64,000 nucleotides of DNA from Bryobacterales bacterium (GTDB taxonomy: Bacteria > Acidobacteriota > Terriglobia > Bryobacterales > Bryobacteraceae), in assembly GCA_016789905.1 (NCBI GenBank), contig JAEUQC010000203.1:24432-88431 (forward strand), read 5' to 3'. The first letter of the stretch is position 1, and the number at the start of each line of letters is the position of its first letter. This document shows, piece by piece, positions 17,101-25,719 of this stretch. A program made the position numbers and the translations under genes. Under the pieces are notes generated by a model. That model did not search any database, was not told the origin of the DNA, and was given only the letters and a program-made list of their open reading frames with translations.

Positions 17101-17567
17101 CCATAGGATAGCTGGGCCAGCGTAAGCGGGGTCCGGCCGTTCATCGGCATGGTGGCGATCTGCCGGTCGCTGATGACCTGCCCAACCGACGCGGAACTGG
17201 TGGACAGCATCGCCGCATCGGCGGAGACAGTGATGGACTCTACCTGACTGCCCAACTGCAATGTCACATCGATGGCCAACCGCACATTGGTGCCAACGTT
17301 GATCCCCTCCTGAACGTGTTTCTTGAATCCGGTGTGTTCCACGGCAAGGGTATAGGGCCCGGGAGCAAGAAAAGGAAGAGAGTATTCACCATCAGCGCCC
17401 GCAACAGTATCCGCTTTGGCTCCAGTGTTTTTTTCTGTCACACTAATTTTTGCGCCTGAAACAGCGGCGCCGCTCGGATCCGTTACGCGGCCAGCAATTG
17501 TAGATCGAAATTCCTGTGCCTGCACAAGGGCACACGACAGTCCAACCAGGACAACCAATCGTCTCAT
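14142..17567 (-). CDS. Oar-like TonB-dependent receptor, complete
   Basis: The protein is 1141 residues from ATG 17567, preceded by AGGAG at good spacing. Order: signal peptide (MRRLVVLVGLSCALVQAQ), a carboxypeptidase-regulatory-like beta domain at about 20-105 (IAGRVTDPSGAAVSGAKISV), a TonB plug at about 110-220 (ESITVSADAAML, MPMNGRTPLTLAQL), and a long outer-membrane barrel ending in LALRMTF with a C-terminal Phe. Length and order are normal for the acidobacterial family. It is expected to import a bulky ligand across the outer membrane with TonB energy. It is unlinked to a sugar cluster, so the substrate cannot be inferred. It converges on the DUF1552 gene. Confidence 0.92.
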   Translation of the reverse strand: MRRLVVLVGLSCALVQAQEFRSTIAGRVTDPSGAAVSGAKISVTEKNTGAKADTVAGADGEYSLPFLAPGPYTLAVEHTGFKKHVQEGINVGTNVRLAIDVTLQLGSQVESITVSADAAMLSTSSASVGQVISDRQIATMPMNGRTPLTLAQLSYGVTPTSDPRFTRPFDNAGPSGFSMGGGQGQSNELLLDGAPDMTRNRRVAYNPPVDAVQEIKVEAFQPDAAYGNTGGGTVNVVMKGGTNDFHGSLYEFHQNQRLKATPFFTNANRQTKPVTRFNQFGMTVGGPVIIPKVFNGRNKLFFFFGAEGIRQSEPEPTFSTVPTEAQRNGDFSQLLTVNSIYQLYDPATGVTEGSRIRRQVFPGNRIPTTRLSGISRNFLQFLPTPNTTGGADGTNNYFNNAVRSDVFSGFMGRLDVNASDKHKFFLSGRYNDRVENRGNRFDNIATGNNLFRTNWGVTFDDVYTLSPSLFLNTRLNWTRFVEANIRPHDGFDFTTLGLPASLRAASTKLVLPRIDFGNITDFGDSGGDRTPFDNYQIFMAATKIVNRHTLKFGTDLRAQRESSNGFGNSSGLYGFNNSWTRGPLDNSPGAPLGQDIGSFLLGLPTSGDFAVNAQRTQSAKYLAFFLQDDFRVSNTLSLNLGVRYEKETGTIERHNRTTRGFDPTAALSITNAAKANYAASPSPLLPAAQFNPVGGIVYADSSNREIYLPPSNAWSPRIGFSWSPNLLGAKTVLRGGYGIFYSTFGTTGIQQPGFSQTTQLVATLNNFLSPATTFANPFPNGILQPVGSANGVNTFLGQSVRYNSPDLKQPLTHRWNFNIQRELAKNLLLEMGYMGSDVSNLGVNRNLNYVPAQFLSTSPVRDQATINALTALVPNPLRNLLPGTGLNGATIGVENLLRRYPQFSADGGVAVDGQTIGYSNFHMFQIRLDKRFASGLQFLTNFQWSKFLEATNRLYDASDALQYRIAGEDRPFRFVFSSTYELPFGKGKRFGAGANGLTDRLIGGWQLAGILNMQSGAPVEFGNVIYYGGDLNWNPRNLAQAFDISRFERNNTLQLERNQRTFQQSYSAYRADRINNIDLSVLKDVAIVERMKMQFRVEAFNLFNHAIFNGPELGPTNTNFGRITSQSNLPRTFQLALRMTF

Positions 17568-17695
17568 TCCCACACTCCTGAAGTCTTTCGCTGAATGGCG
17601 CGGAGCCTTCAGCAACTATCACTACTGTATCCCATACATTACCAGGCACGAGAATACAGTAGAATCAGTATTGCGCAGGAGCGGCAATTGTACCC

Positions 17696-17735
17696 GAAAA
17701 GCACGGCGGTCCGGGCCTCCCTGCCCGGTCCGCCG
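17696..17735 (-). terminator. intrinsic terminator of the small secreted protein gene
   Basis: A 13-bp GC stem with one internal mismatch (17704-17716 / 17723-17735) and a 6-nt loop is followed on the minus strand by TGCTTTT. It lies 14 bp past the stop of the 17749-18156 gene. Confidence 0.7.
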
Positions 17736-17748
17736 TTGAACGATACTA

Positions 17749-18156
17749 CTAGTTCAAAACCCCGCCGAGAATGGCCGTTTCGCCGTTGCGCACGACGACA
17801 ACCGCCCCGGTCTTCAGCGCAGGCACACTCTGCCCGTCCTGTGTATTCAACTCCAGTTCCCCGCCCCGAACCGGCGCCGCGCCGATGGTGATGGAGCCGA
17901 TTTCCTGGCCGTCGACAGTCACAGACACTTTTGCGCCCGCGGCCAGGTTGACGTCCTCTACCTCCACATTCAAACGGGCGCGGCCTTCACTCGCCCGATA
18001 ATCGGCGTGGCCGGATGGCGTCAGCCCGGCGATGGCGCCGCCCGCCAGGCTGGTTCGCATCCGGGTCTCTCCGCCCTTGGCAAGGATCAGTGCCGGAGCC
18101 GCGAATAGGAACGCCGCGGCGAAAAAAGCCTTTCGGCGAGAAGTAAATCGAATCAT
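17749..18156 (-). CDS. Small secreted beta-rich protein
   Basis: The 135-residue protein starts at ATG 18156 behind a strong GGAGG site. It has a signal peptide (RRKAFFAAAFLFAAPALILAK) and a beta-sandwich-like mature part (ARLNVEVEDVNLAAGAKVSV, GGELELNTQDGQSVPALK). I recall similar small proteins in acidobacteria but no named function. A good terminator follows. It sits between the Oar-like receptor and the TPR-CHAT gene and has its own Shine-Dalgarno, unlike many neighbours. Role unknown. Confidence 0.75.
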   Translation of the reverse strand: MIRFTSRRKAFFAAAFLFAAPALILAKGGETRMRTSLAGGAIAGLTPSGHADYRASEGRARLNVEVEDVNLAAGAKVSVTVDGQEIGSITIGAAPVRGGELELNTQDGQSVPALKTGAVVVVRNGETAILGGVLN

Positions 18157-18242
18157 GAGTTTGTCCTCCGTGAATGGTAACGGGCTTGTTGCGCCCTTCC
18201 ACAAACTAGGACAAGCCGCCGAGCTTGGCGGAACAGAAATAT

Positions 18243-20555
18243 TCAGCGAATTTTTCGCCAGCCCACACCGAGCGAGACAACAACGCCAGCGCCCGCAAAC
18301 GGCCACCACGGTATAACCGGAGAAAGGGGCGAATGCCCGTCACCGCTCAACAGATACGCGGCCCAGTAATAGGGATGCCGCTCGATCATTGTGAGCTTGG
18401 CGGCACGCAGCGATTCGGCCTTCGTCAAACCGTCCGCCATACCCTTATAAAATTCGCTCATTAAATCCGCCGACGCACGGTCCGACACACGCCACAATGA
18501 GCTGACGGTGGCGGCCGCGCCGGCGCCCAGGAAAGCCCGGCTGAAGTTCTCCACGCCCTCTCCGCGCACATAGCGGCCACGCTCTGATTCGCAGGCCGCC
18601 AGCGTGACAAGTTCCACTCGATTGAGATGGAGTTTCGCAATCTCATTCGTGAAGAGATACTGCGACGCGGCGTCCCCCTCTACGGGAGTGAAGACCAGGC
18701 GCGAGCGTCGCGAATCGTTTATGTCCACAGCGCCATGGGTGGCAAAGTGCAGGACAGGTATCCGGCTGGTGGCATCCGCTGTGGCCTTCTGCTTCAAATC
18801 CTCAGCGCCGACGAAGAGAATCTCCCGGCCCGGCAGTACGGCGGTGATCGTCCGCGCCTCCTGCGCGGCATGGGGCAACGGCGCCCAGCCGGCGTCAAAT
18901 AGTCCGCTGCCGCCCAGCGGATTGGCGAACGCGGCGGCGGTAACCTCCCACGGCCAGTGCCGCCCCGGGGAGTGATCGCCGCGCCGCAGAAAGTGCGCTG
19001 ATGGCAGATAGGAGATAGCGAACTGTTGCACCAATCGGCGTCCGCTATGCGTTAGCACCTCAAACGGAAGCGCATGGAGAGGGCCGTCCGGAACAATCAC
19101 CAACCTTTTAATGGAAGCCTCGAACAAAGGCTTGACGCCCTCCAGCAAAAGCGGCGACAACTCGGCGGCCAGGGCCTCCCACGCTGTGGAGTCCTTGCGC
19201 TGCAGGGCGCCGGACAACTCGGCGAACCGTTCCGGGCGAGTGACGCGCCGGTGCGTAACCCCCGCCTCGCGCTGCGTGAGCCAAAGCACCGCCACACGAT
19301 CGCCGGCCGTCCAAAATGCCAGGAGCGCAGTCTGTCCGTCGAGTCCCGCGCGCAGGCTCTCTATCGTTATGGCCTGCCGCTCAGCCGGCAACAGTTCCTT
19401 CAGGTTTCGGGCGCGCCCCTCCTCCATCCGGCGAAAGATCTCCGCCACCGGCGGCTGCCGCAGGTCGAGGAGTTCGCCGATCAGCGCGTCATAAACGTCG
19501 CGTTTTCCGGCCAGGAATTCGGCCTTCAGCGAAGCGCTGGCCAAGTTGGAGCGTGCCGCCTCAATCACCTCCACCGCTTCCCGGTAGCGAGCCAAAGCCT
19601 CCGGCTTCCGCGTTCGGCCCAAGCCATAGAGCGCGGTCCAAACTTCGTCAACCAGCTTCAGTTCTCTAGCGGCCGCCAGCGCCGAATCGAAATCGGCTCG
19701 CGACGCCTCCGCCCGCCCCATCCGCAGCAACGTCTCACCGCGAAACAGCCGTTCCAAGACGAGTTCGCGCTTACTGCCGCTTTTGACGGCAATCGCAACG
19801 GCTTCATCGAACGTGCGCAGCGCGCCAGGATAATCGCCAAAATCGAGCGCCTGCACGACGCCCACATTATGTAACGTATAGAGAGCAGCCGCCGCGTTCG
19901 GATCCGCCGCTAACAGCGCCCGCGCCTGCCGGTAGGTCTCCAGCGCTTTTTGCGGATCGCCCAGGCGGCGATAGACGATGGCCAGGTTCGTCAGGATTTG
20001 AGCCTCGACAGCTGGTTTCAATTGCAACGGAAGGGCCCGGATCTCCCGATACAAATCGAGAGCTTGTTGATGCTGTCCCAACTGCTGGTGCAGCACCGCG
20101 AGATTGGTCAGCGACAACTGGCGAGTGCCGGCGTACCAAGGCTCTTGCTCAAACCCGGTTAGGCGCGCAAGCGCCGTCTGGTATGTCTCGAAGGCCTTTA
20201 CATACTGCCCTTGATAGAAATACGCGTTGCCGATGTTGTTCCTGCGGCGTACTTCGGCGGCGGGCTCTCCCGTCTCCTTGGCGAGCGCGGCGGCGCGTTC
20301 AAAGTACGGCAGCGCGTCGGCGTAGTCACCTTTGTAAAGGTGGGCCACACCCACAGCATTCACCGCCGCGCCCAGACGGCTGCGCTGCGAACCGCCTTCA
20401 AGCAACCGGATTGCCGCCTGCCCTTTTTCGATCGTCGACGTGTAGTCTCCGCGGCTCAGGCCGGCCTCCGCATCCCGCAGCAGTTCGTCGGCCGTGGACT
20501 GCCCCCAAACGGCGGCTATGAACAGAAAGAACAGATGGATGGCGCGAAGAGTCAA
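18243..20555 (-). CDS. TPR-CHAT protein (caspase-like protease, membrane anchored)
   Basis: The 770-residue product opens with a signal-like hydrophobic stretch (LFFLFIAAVWGQ), then about eight tetratricopeptide repeats (residues 20-340), a linker, and a CHAT domain at about 450-740. The catalytic dyad of caspase-type peptidases is visible as the His of HFATHG near residue 604 and the Cys of LAACES near residue 652. A hydrophobic helix follows at the end (VIPWWPFAGAGVVVSLGVGW) with a short basic tail. CHAT proteins cleave partner proteins on recognition by the repeat domain; some act in immunity. No partner gene is adjacent, so the target is unknown. The start is TTG 20555, with TAGAAT 6 nt upstream. 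Confidence 0.88.
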   Translation of the reverse strand: MTLRAIHLFFLFIAAVWGQSTADELLRDAEAGLSRGDYTSTIEKGQAAIRLLEGGSQRSRLGAAVNAVGVAHLYKGDYADALPYFERAAALAKETGEPAAEVRRRNNIGNAYFYQGQYVKAFETYQTALARLTGFEQEPWYAGTRQLSLTNLAVLHQQLGQHQQALDLYREIRALPLQLKPAVEAQILTNLAIVYRRLGDPQKALETYRQARALLAADPNAAAALYTLHNVGVVQALDFGDYPGALRTFDEAVAIAVKSGSKRELVLERLFRGETLLRMGRAEASRADFDSALAAARELKLVDEVWTALYGLGRTRKPEALARYREAVEVIEAARSNLASASLKAEFLAGKRDVYDALIGELLDLRQPPVAEIFRRMEEGRARNLKELLPAERQAITIESLRAGLDGQTALLAFWTAGDRVAVLWLTQREAGVTHRRVTRPERFAELSGALQRKDSTAWEALAAELSPLLLEGVKPLFEASIKRLVIVPDGPLHALPFEVLTHSGRRLVQQFAISYLPSAHFLRRGDHSPGRHWPWEVTAAAFANPLGGSGLFDAGWAPLPHAAQEARTITAVLPGREILFVGAEDLKQKATADATSRIPVLHFATHGAVDINDSRRSRLVFTPVEGDAASQYLFTNEIAKLHLNRVELVTLAACESERGRYVRGEGVENFSRAFLGAGAAATVSSLWRVSDRASADLMSEFYKGMADGLTKAESLRAAKLTMIERHPYYWAAYLLSGDGHSPLSPVIPWWPFAGAGVVVSLGVGWRKIR

Positions 20556-20561
20556 TCCTCC

Positions 20562-20567
20562 ATTCTA
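20562..20567 (-). promoter_or_regulatory. -10-like hexamer, leaderless context
   Basis: On the minus strand TAGAAT ends 6 nt before TTG 20555. The intervening GGAGGA is too close to serve as a Shine-Dalgarno. Confidence 0.4.
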
Positions 20568-20574
20568 GCGGCCA

Positions 20575-23500
20575 CTACTCCAAAGCGATTGCCGGCCCGT
20601 CGCGGCTTGTGATTCCGCCGGCCGCCACCGTGATGGGAACATTATCGCCCGCGGGAGCATCCAAAGGGACCACCACGTTTATCTGTAGCAGGCCTGTCAC
20701 CAATCCCGGCGCCACACCGGAATAGAGAATCTCGCACCGCCGCCCGCCAATCGTAACCGTTACCGGTGCCAAGGACATTCGAAGGTCAGTGCCCGCAATT
20801 TCTCCAGTCGCGCTCGGGGGCGTAGTCTGCCCGCCGCCGGTGGCGTAAATCATGATCACCGATCCGCGCGCCGCGGGCCGCTGCGCGGTGTTCAAAGAGT
20901 AGTCCTGGTTCAACACCGCCGCCCGCCCGGAACCTGTGGCGCTCTGCGTAAAGATGGCCGGCGCCGCGGCCGCCACGTTTACTTCTCGCGCCGCCGAACG
21001 TTGCCCCTGGAACTCCACTTCAAGCCGCGTTAGGCCGGAGACTTCATAGGGCACAACGGCGTTCACTTGACCGGCCGAGGTAAATAAGATGGGAGCCGGC
21101 GTGGAACCAAACCACACACGAGTTCCCGCGTTCAAAGTCTCAACGAACCGCGTGCCGATGAGGATCGGTCCCTGACCGATGGCGGGGCCCAGGCGTGCGC
21201 CGTATATCGTCACAATCTGTCCCGGCGCCAATGGCTGTCCAGCCAGTTGGCTCGCACCATTTAATACCGCGGCTACCTCGGGCGCGGTTCCCATCACCGG
21301 CGGAACGGGGACAGTGAGCGTCACTGGGACGGATTCGCCGTTCACCGTTATGTTCGTTATGTACGGTCCGGGGGCCAATCCGGCAGGATTCGCAATCACC
21401 GTCAGCGTGGCGGGAGTTTGTCCGGTCGCCGGCGATACACTCAGCCACGACGCGCCGGCGCTGGCGACAAACGATAGCGCCGGGCCGGTGCTTGCGATCG
21501 ATAGGGTTCGTGTGCCGGCGCCGTTAAAGGTAAGCGCGGCGGGAGTAATCAGAACTTGACCCGCCGGTCCAGCGACGGTGAGCGTGACGGGTACGCTGAG
21601 CGGGGGTGCGCCGTTTGCCGTCACTGTCAACTGTCCGGTGTACAGGCCTGGCGACTGGCCCGTCGCATTCGCGGTAACAGTAAGGGTGCCCGGGGTCTGT
21701 CCGGAGGCGGGAGTGGCAGTGAGCCACGCCGCGTTTGAACTGACGGAGTAGGTTAACGGCCCCGCATTGGAGGAGATGGTGAGGGTCCGGGAACTGGAGC
21801 CATCAAACGCCAGCGAGGCAGGCAGAGCGTTGAGCGCGGCGGAAGGCGAAACATTGAAAGTAACGCCTACCGTTTGCACAGCGGCCCCGTCCGCCGGCGT
21901 CACAGTGATGACTCCCGTGTAAGTGCCGGGTGACAAGGCGGCCGGGTCCGCCGTAATGGATGCTGGCGTACCCGTCTGCCCGGTGACGGGGGAAACGCGC
22001 AACCAGGCGGCGCTAGAAGTAGCAGTGTAGGTAAGCGCGGGGCCGTCACTAGCAATCGCTAGCATTTTCGATACGGCCGCGCCGCCGGACGGCGCGTCGA
22101 AAACAAGCGCGCCCGGGCTGACCACCAGCCTTGGAGCCGCCGCCACTTGCAGCGAAACCGGTAATGTTTGCGCGGTACCGCCAGTCACGAGTTCAACAGT
22201 GACTTGCGACGAATAGGTGCCGGCCGCAAGCCCGGCGGAGTTGACGGCGACGGAGAGCGCGCCCGGGGTCTGGCCGGTTGCCGGGGTCACCGTTATCCAT
22301 GGAGCCGCCGTGCTGGCGCGAAACGAAATGGCGGCGCCGGAGCTGCCAACATTCACGGTACTCGCGGCGGGTGACGGGAAGCCCGCCGTGGCGGTGAAGG
22401 CGAGCGAAGGCGGAGTCAGCGTTAGCTGCGCTTCGGGAACGACGGTGAGCGTCACCGTGACCACAGGCGCGTTCAAACCAGCCTGTGCCGCGGAAAAAGT
22501 CACCTGGCCGGTGTAGGTTCCCGGGCTCAATCCTGTTGTGCTCGTTGATACGGAGACGGCCGCCGGCGTGGTTCCGGTAGCCGGAGTCACGGTAAGCCAC
22601 GCGGCGCTGGAGACGGCGGAAAAAGCCACGGCCGCGCCGCTGCTGGTTACGCTGACGGTCTGCGCGCCGGCACCGGGCATCGCGAGTGTAGATGGCGCTA
22701 CGGCCAATTGCTGCGCCGCCACCGTGAGCGTCACCGCCACGGTGCGCGCAGGCGCCCCGGGTGCAGCAATGGTCAAAGTCCCAGTCTGGCTCCCCGGCGC
22801 GAGTCCAGCCGTGTTCACCGTCACGGTGAGGTTCCCCGGCGTTGTGCCGGATGCCGGCGTCGCCGTCAGCCAGGTTGCACTCGAACTGACAGTAAAGGCG
22901 AGTGGCGCGGCCGAACTCGTAACTGCGACGGTCTGCGAACCGGACGCAGTGAAACTCAATGCAGCGGGCGACACGCTGAGTTGCGGCGCCGGAGCGACGT
23001 TCAAGGTCACCGCCACTGTCTGCGTCGCCGCCCCGGCCGCGGAGATCGTGAGGCTGCCGGTGTAATTGCCCGCGGCCAACCCGGTTACGTTGGCACCGAT
23101 TGAATGGGTGCCTGGTGTCGCTCCTGAAACGGGCGAAACCGAAAGCCAAGCCGTGTTTGAAGAAACGGTATAGGCGATTGCGGACCCGGTACTGGTGACA
23201 GTGAGCGTCTTCGCGGGCGGCGCGGCGGCTCCGGCCGTCGCGTCGAAGACCATGGTGGCCGGCGCCGCCACCAGTTCCGGTGTAACTTGCGGCGTCGCGC
23301 CGGGCAGGAACGCAGTTACGTTCCCGGTGGATTCATCGCCGCGCAGTCCCAACACCTGCAGGGCGCCGCTCGCCGTCACGCGAACTGTCGCGCCCGCCGG
23401 GGACGTTCCGAACATCTCCTGCGCCGTCCGCATGAACTGGCTGCCGCCCGGCAATGCGGCGGTGGTGGTCCCCAGCACGGCTCCAGCACTCGATACCAAC

Positions 23501-24378
23501 TGCAACTCTGCGGTCACCGGACTTAAGCCCATGTTCCGCAACGCCACGGCCACAAAGCCATTCGCGGGCGTAGCCGGCAATACGACCCCCGCGCTCGTCG
23601 CCGTCTGGTCCGGATACAGCGGGTGACTCGCATTCAATAGCGGGCGCGAACTCGCGCCCACCGCCACCGCTCGCAGATAGGAATAATACACGGCCTCCGA
23701 GTTGTCTCTGTTCTTTACCCGAATGCGTTTCCCCGTCATGTTCGTCGCCGCGCCCAGCGTCAGTTGGATCTCCGTGGGGCTTATGAACTGCTCTCTGGAA
23801 ATCGTGGCCTCGCCCACATCAACCTTCGTGTCCGCTGAGAATCCCGTTCCCAACAACCGAATCACCGTCCCGGCCGGCAATTGACCTCCGCCTGGAACGA
23901 CGTTGGTCACCGAGACACTCCCGCCAACCGTCAACACGCCATTCTTTGCGAATGGCATCGAATAGGCGGTCCCGCCAGGACCGTTAAAGAAAGTCGTCGT
24001 GCCGAAATTGATGGGGACCTTCGTCCCCGCGGCCAACCCCGGCTTTATCTTCGTCGCGATGGTCAAAAATGGATAGTCCAATTGCGTTCCCAGAGACGCC
24101 AGCGGAGACACAAGATTCGACCGGAACGACTGTCCCTGCACCACCGCCACACCGTACCCATCCCCAGCGGGGCTCATCATCGCGACGCCTTCTACGCCAT
24201 CGAAGGCTAGGTCCATGGCGAAGTCCGCGCCACTCGTTGTAATGGGGTGCGGCGACGTAAAGTCGAGCTTGATTTGCATCAAACCACCCGCCGGGAGCGT
24301 CTCGGAAACAATGCGCGGCTCAATCAACGTCTGCGCAAAGGCGCTGAATACCGCTACTAGCAGCAGCGCCGGCTTCAT
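20575..24378 (-). CDS. Large secreted IPT/BACON-repeat protein with Solibacter C-terminal domain
   Basis: The 1267-residue protein starts at ATG 24378, overlapping the anti-sigma stop by 4 nt. A signal peptide (MKPALLLVAVFSAFAQ) is followed by a cohesin-like beta region (to about 150) and an IPT/TIG-like domain at about 155-235. Seven BACON-like repeats of 80-95 residues run from about 360 to 1000, each with an AWLxVxPxxGxTPxxxxV core and a GLAxGxYTG turn. The end (about 1025-1260) matches the Solibacter uncharacterised C-terminal domain (LNGASQLAGQPLAPGQIVTI, YATGGGQTTPPSATGEIAG). It is probably cell-surface or secreted and glycan- or protein-binding. Its operon position implies control by the sigma factor upstream. 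Confidence 0.9.
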   Translation of the reverse strand: MKPALLLVAVFSAFAQTLIEPRIVSETLPAGGLMQIKLDFTSPHPITTSGADFAMDLAFDGVEGVAMMSPAGDGYGVAVVQGQSFRSNLVSPLASLGTQLDYPFLTIATKIKPGLAAGTKVPINFGTTTFFNGPGGTAYSMPFAKNGVLTVGGSVSVTNVVPGGGQLPAGTVIRLLGTGFSADTKVDVGEATISREQFISPTEIQLTLGAATNMTGKRIRVKNRDNSEAVYYSYLRAVAVGASSRPLLNASHPLYPDQTATSAGVVLPATPANGFVAVALRNMGLSPVTAELQLVSSAGAVLGTTTAALPGGSQFMRTAQEMFGTSPAGATVRVTASGALQVLGLRGDESTGNVTAFLPGATPQVTPELVAAPATMVFDATAGAAAPPAKTLTVTSTGSAIAYTVSSNTAWLSVSPVSGATPGTHSIGANVTGLAAGNYTGSLTISAAGAATQTVAVTLNVAPAPQLSVSPAALSFTASGSQTVAVTSSAAPLAFTVSSSATWLTATPASGTTPGNLTVTVNTAGLAPGSQTGTLTIAAPGAPARTVAVTLTVAAQQLAVAPSTLAMPGAGAQTVSVTSSGAAVAFSAVSSAAWLTVTPATGTTPAAVSVSTSTTGLSPGTYTGQVTFSAAQAGLNAPVVTVTLTVVPEAQLTLTPPSLAFTATAGFPSPAASTVNVGSSGAAISFRASTAAPWITVTPATGQTPGALSVAVNSAGLAAGTYSSQVTVELVTGGTAQTLPVSLQVAAAPRLVVSPGALVFDAPSGGAAVSKMLAIASDGPALTYTATSSAAWLRVSPVTGQTGTPASITADPAALSPGTYTGVITVTPADGAAVQTVGVTFNVSPSAALNALPASLAFDGSSSRTLTISSNAGPLTYSVSSNAAWLTATPASGQTPGTLTVTANATGQSPGLYTGQLTVTANGAPPLSVPVTLTVAGPAGQVLITPAALTFNGAGTRTLSIASTGPALSFVASAGASWLSVSPATGQTPATLTVIANPAGLAPGPYITNITVNGESVPVTLTVPVPPVMGTAPEVAAVLNGASQLAGQPLAPGQIVTIYGARLGPAIGQGPILIGTRFVETLNAGTRVWFGSTPAPILFTSAGQVNAVVPYEVSGLTRLEVEFQGQRSAAREVNVAAAAPAIFTQSATGSGRAAVLNQDYSLNTAQRPAARGSVIMIYATGGGQTTPPSATGEIAGTDLRMSLAPVTVTIGGRRCEILYSGVAPGLVTGLLQINVVVPLDAPAGDNVPITVAAGGITSRDGPAIALE

Positions 24379-25001
24379 TTCGACACAACCCGAAATGTCT
24401 CGCTGGCACTTACGGTGAGCGCGGCTCCCTGGGCGTCTATGCCTGCGATTTTCCAGGTCAACGTCTTCTTCTCCGTCATCAGCGCGCGCGCCTCCGCCGG
24501 CAGGGCAACTACGGGCGCAGTCACCTTTGCCTGCCAAAGCGTCTGCCCTTCCACATCCAGCAGCCGGACATCGTAAGCGGCCGCCGTTCCTTTCCATCGC
24601 AAAACCTCCGGCGGCGCGGCCACGTCGCCGGCCACCGAGATATCTTCAATCTGCCCGCTCCGCACAACATCGTCGGCAACCTGCTCCGGTCCCGCTGGAT
24701 TCCGCAGCCACAAACCCATCATCAGCGCTGCGGCCAGCGCCAAGCCCCACAGCGGCCGCGCGGTTAGCCAACTCCAGCTCTTCTTTTCCACGGGACGCCA
24801 TGCCGGAGCGGCTAGCAGGCTACGCTCCATCTGGCGCACCACGGCGGCTTCTTCGTCCGTCGCATTCGCGGCCACGAAGGAAACAAGCAACTCCACTTCC
24901 GCGTCGCACTTTGCGCAGTTGGCCACATGCTCGATTTCTTCAGACGTCCCCGACCCCGTCGCCACGCGTTCTAATCCGGCTTCACCCAGACAGTCAGACA
25001 T
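24375..25001 (-). CDS. Zinc-finger anti-sigma factor
   Basis: The 208-residue protein has an N-terminal anti-sigma zinc-finger motif of the H-x3-C-x2-C kind (EHVANCAKC, about residue 24), a single transmembrane helix at about 84-101 (PLWGLALAAALMMGLWL), and an outer beta-rich region (about 125-205). That topology fits a membrane anti-sigma factor holding the ECF sigma encoded just upstream. The genes overlap by 8 nt on the sigma side and 4 nt on the BACON-protein side, so all three form one transcript. The outer domain's binding of the BACON protein is a reasonable but untested idea. Confidence 0.85.
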   Translation of the reverse strand: MSDCLGEAGLERVATGSGTSEEIEHVANCAKCDAEVELLVSFVAANATDEEAAVVRQMERSLLAAPAWRPVEKKSWSWLTARPLWGLALAAALMMGLWLRNPAGPEQVADDVVRSGQIEDISVAGDVAAPPEVLRWKGTAAAYDVRLLDVEGQTLWQAKVTAPVVALPAEARALMTEKKTLTWKIAGIDAQGAALTVSASETFRVVSK

Positions 25002-25596
25002 TACGCTCTCCCCCTCGGCCCTTGGTCATCCACCGGTCCACGGCAACCTTCAGCTTCCGCCGCGCACTCACCACGTATGCCTTCGCGCCGCTCGCGTTCT
25101 CCATGCGCAGCAAACGCGAAATCGTGGCGAGAGGAAGATCCTCCACAAAGTGCAAGGCCATCACCCGCGCCTCCACCGGCGTCAGTTCTCTGGCCATCAT
25201 CTGCCGGGCCACGTCCAACATTTCGGCCCGCTCCAGCGCTGTATCGAATCCAGCGGCTTGTATGCCCAGCACGTCGAGTATGTCGCTCTCCACGGCATCC
25301 TCCGCCGTCCGCGCCCGGCTCTTCAGTGCATTGAAACAGTGGTTCCGGGCAATCGCAAACAGCCAGGTCGAAAACTTCGCATCGGAACGGAAATGCGCCA
25401 GATGCCCCCATGCCTTTACAAATACCTCTTGCGCCAGGTCGGTAGCCCGGTCGCGGTCCCCCGCAATGCGGAAGCACCACAGCGATACGCGCGCATAGTG
25501 CCGTTGGAAGAGTTCGTTGGCATAAGGCGTACCAGCCGGAGGTCCTCCTCGTTCCTGGTACAGCGCCACCAACTCTTCGTCCGAAAGAGCTGTCAT
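24994..25596 (-). CDS. ECF RNA polymerase sigma factor
   Basis: The 200-residue sigma factor starts at ATG 25596. Region 2 is clear (FQRHYARVSLWCFRIAGDRD, DLAQEVFVKAWGHLAHFR, FSTWLFAIARNHCFNAL) and region 4 lies at the end (RELTPVEARVMALHFVEDLP, ISRLLRMENASGAK). Upstream in-frame starts would add an odd hydrophobic extension and are not needed. It directs RNA polymerase to its own and probably other promoters. Its gene leads the sigma/anti-sigma/BACON-protein operon and is divergent from an MFS transporter gene. Confidence 0.9.
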   Translation of the reverse strand: MTALSDEELVALYQERGGPPAGTPYANELFQRHYARVSLWCFRIAGDRDRATDLAQEVFVKAWGHLAHFRSDAKFSTWLFAIARNHCFNALKSRARTAEDAVESDILDVLGIQAAGFDTALERAEMLDVARQMMARELTPVEARVMALHFVEDLPLATISRLLRMENASGAKAYVVSARRKLKVAVDRWMTKGRGGERNV

Positions 25597-25606
25597 TCCA
25601 GTGTTT

Positions 25607-25635
25607 AGTATACTTTGGCCGTCCCATTTGTTTCC
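25607..25635 (-). promoter_or_regulatory. candidate promoter of the sigma operon
   Basis: On the minus strand GGAAAC (25635-25630) and TATACT (25612-25607) are 17 bp apart, 10 nt before the sigma start. The -35 resembles ECF-type GGAAC boxes, consistent with autoregulation. Confidence 0.4.
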
Positions 25636-25719
25636 GTTAACAACTACGACAACTTCCGGAACTGCGCGGAACATTTTTTTTCGCACAAACGGGCTACACT
25701 GGTCACCACGCCCGCAGCC

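Noticed and set aside
24379..24597. Extension upstream of the BACON protein start
   Set aside because: It overlaps the anti-sigma gene. The ATGA coupling and signal peptide fix the start at 24378.
25615..25719. Upstream start for the MFS transporter
   Set aside because: The 35 extra residues are low-similarity and overlap the divergent promoter; MPLTPPEIAAL at 25720 is typical of the family.
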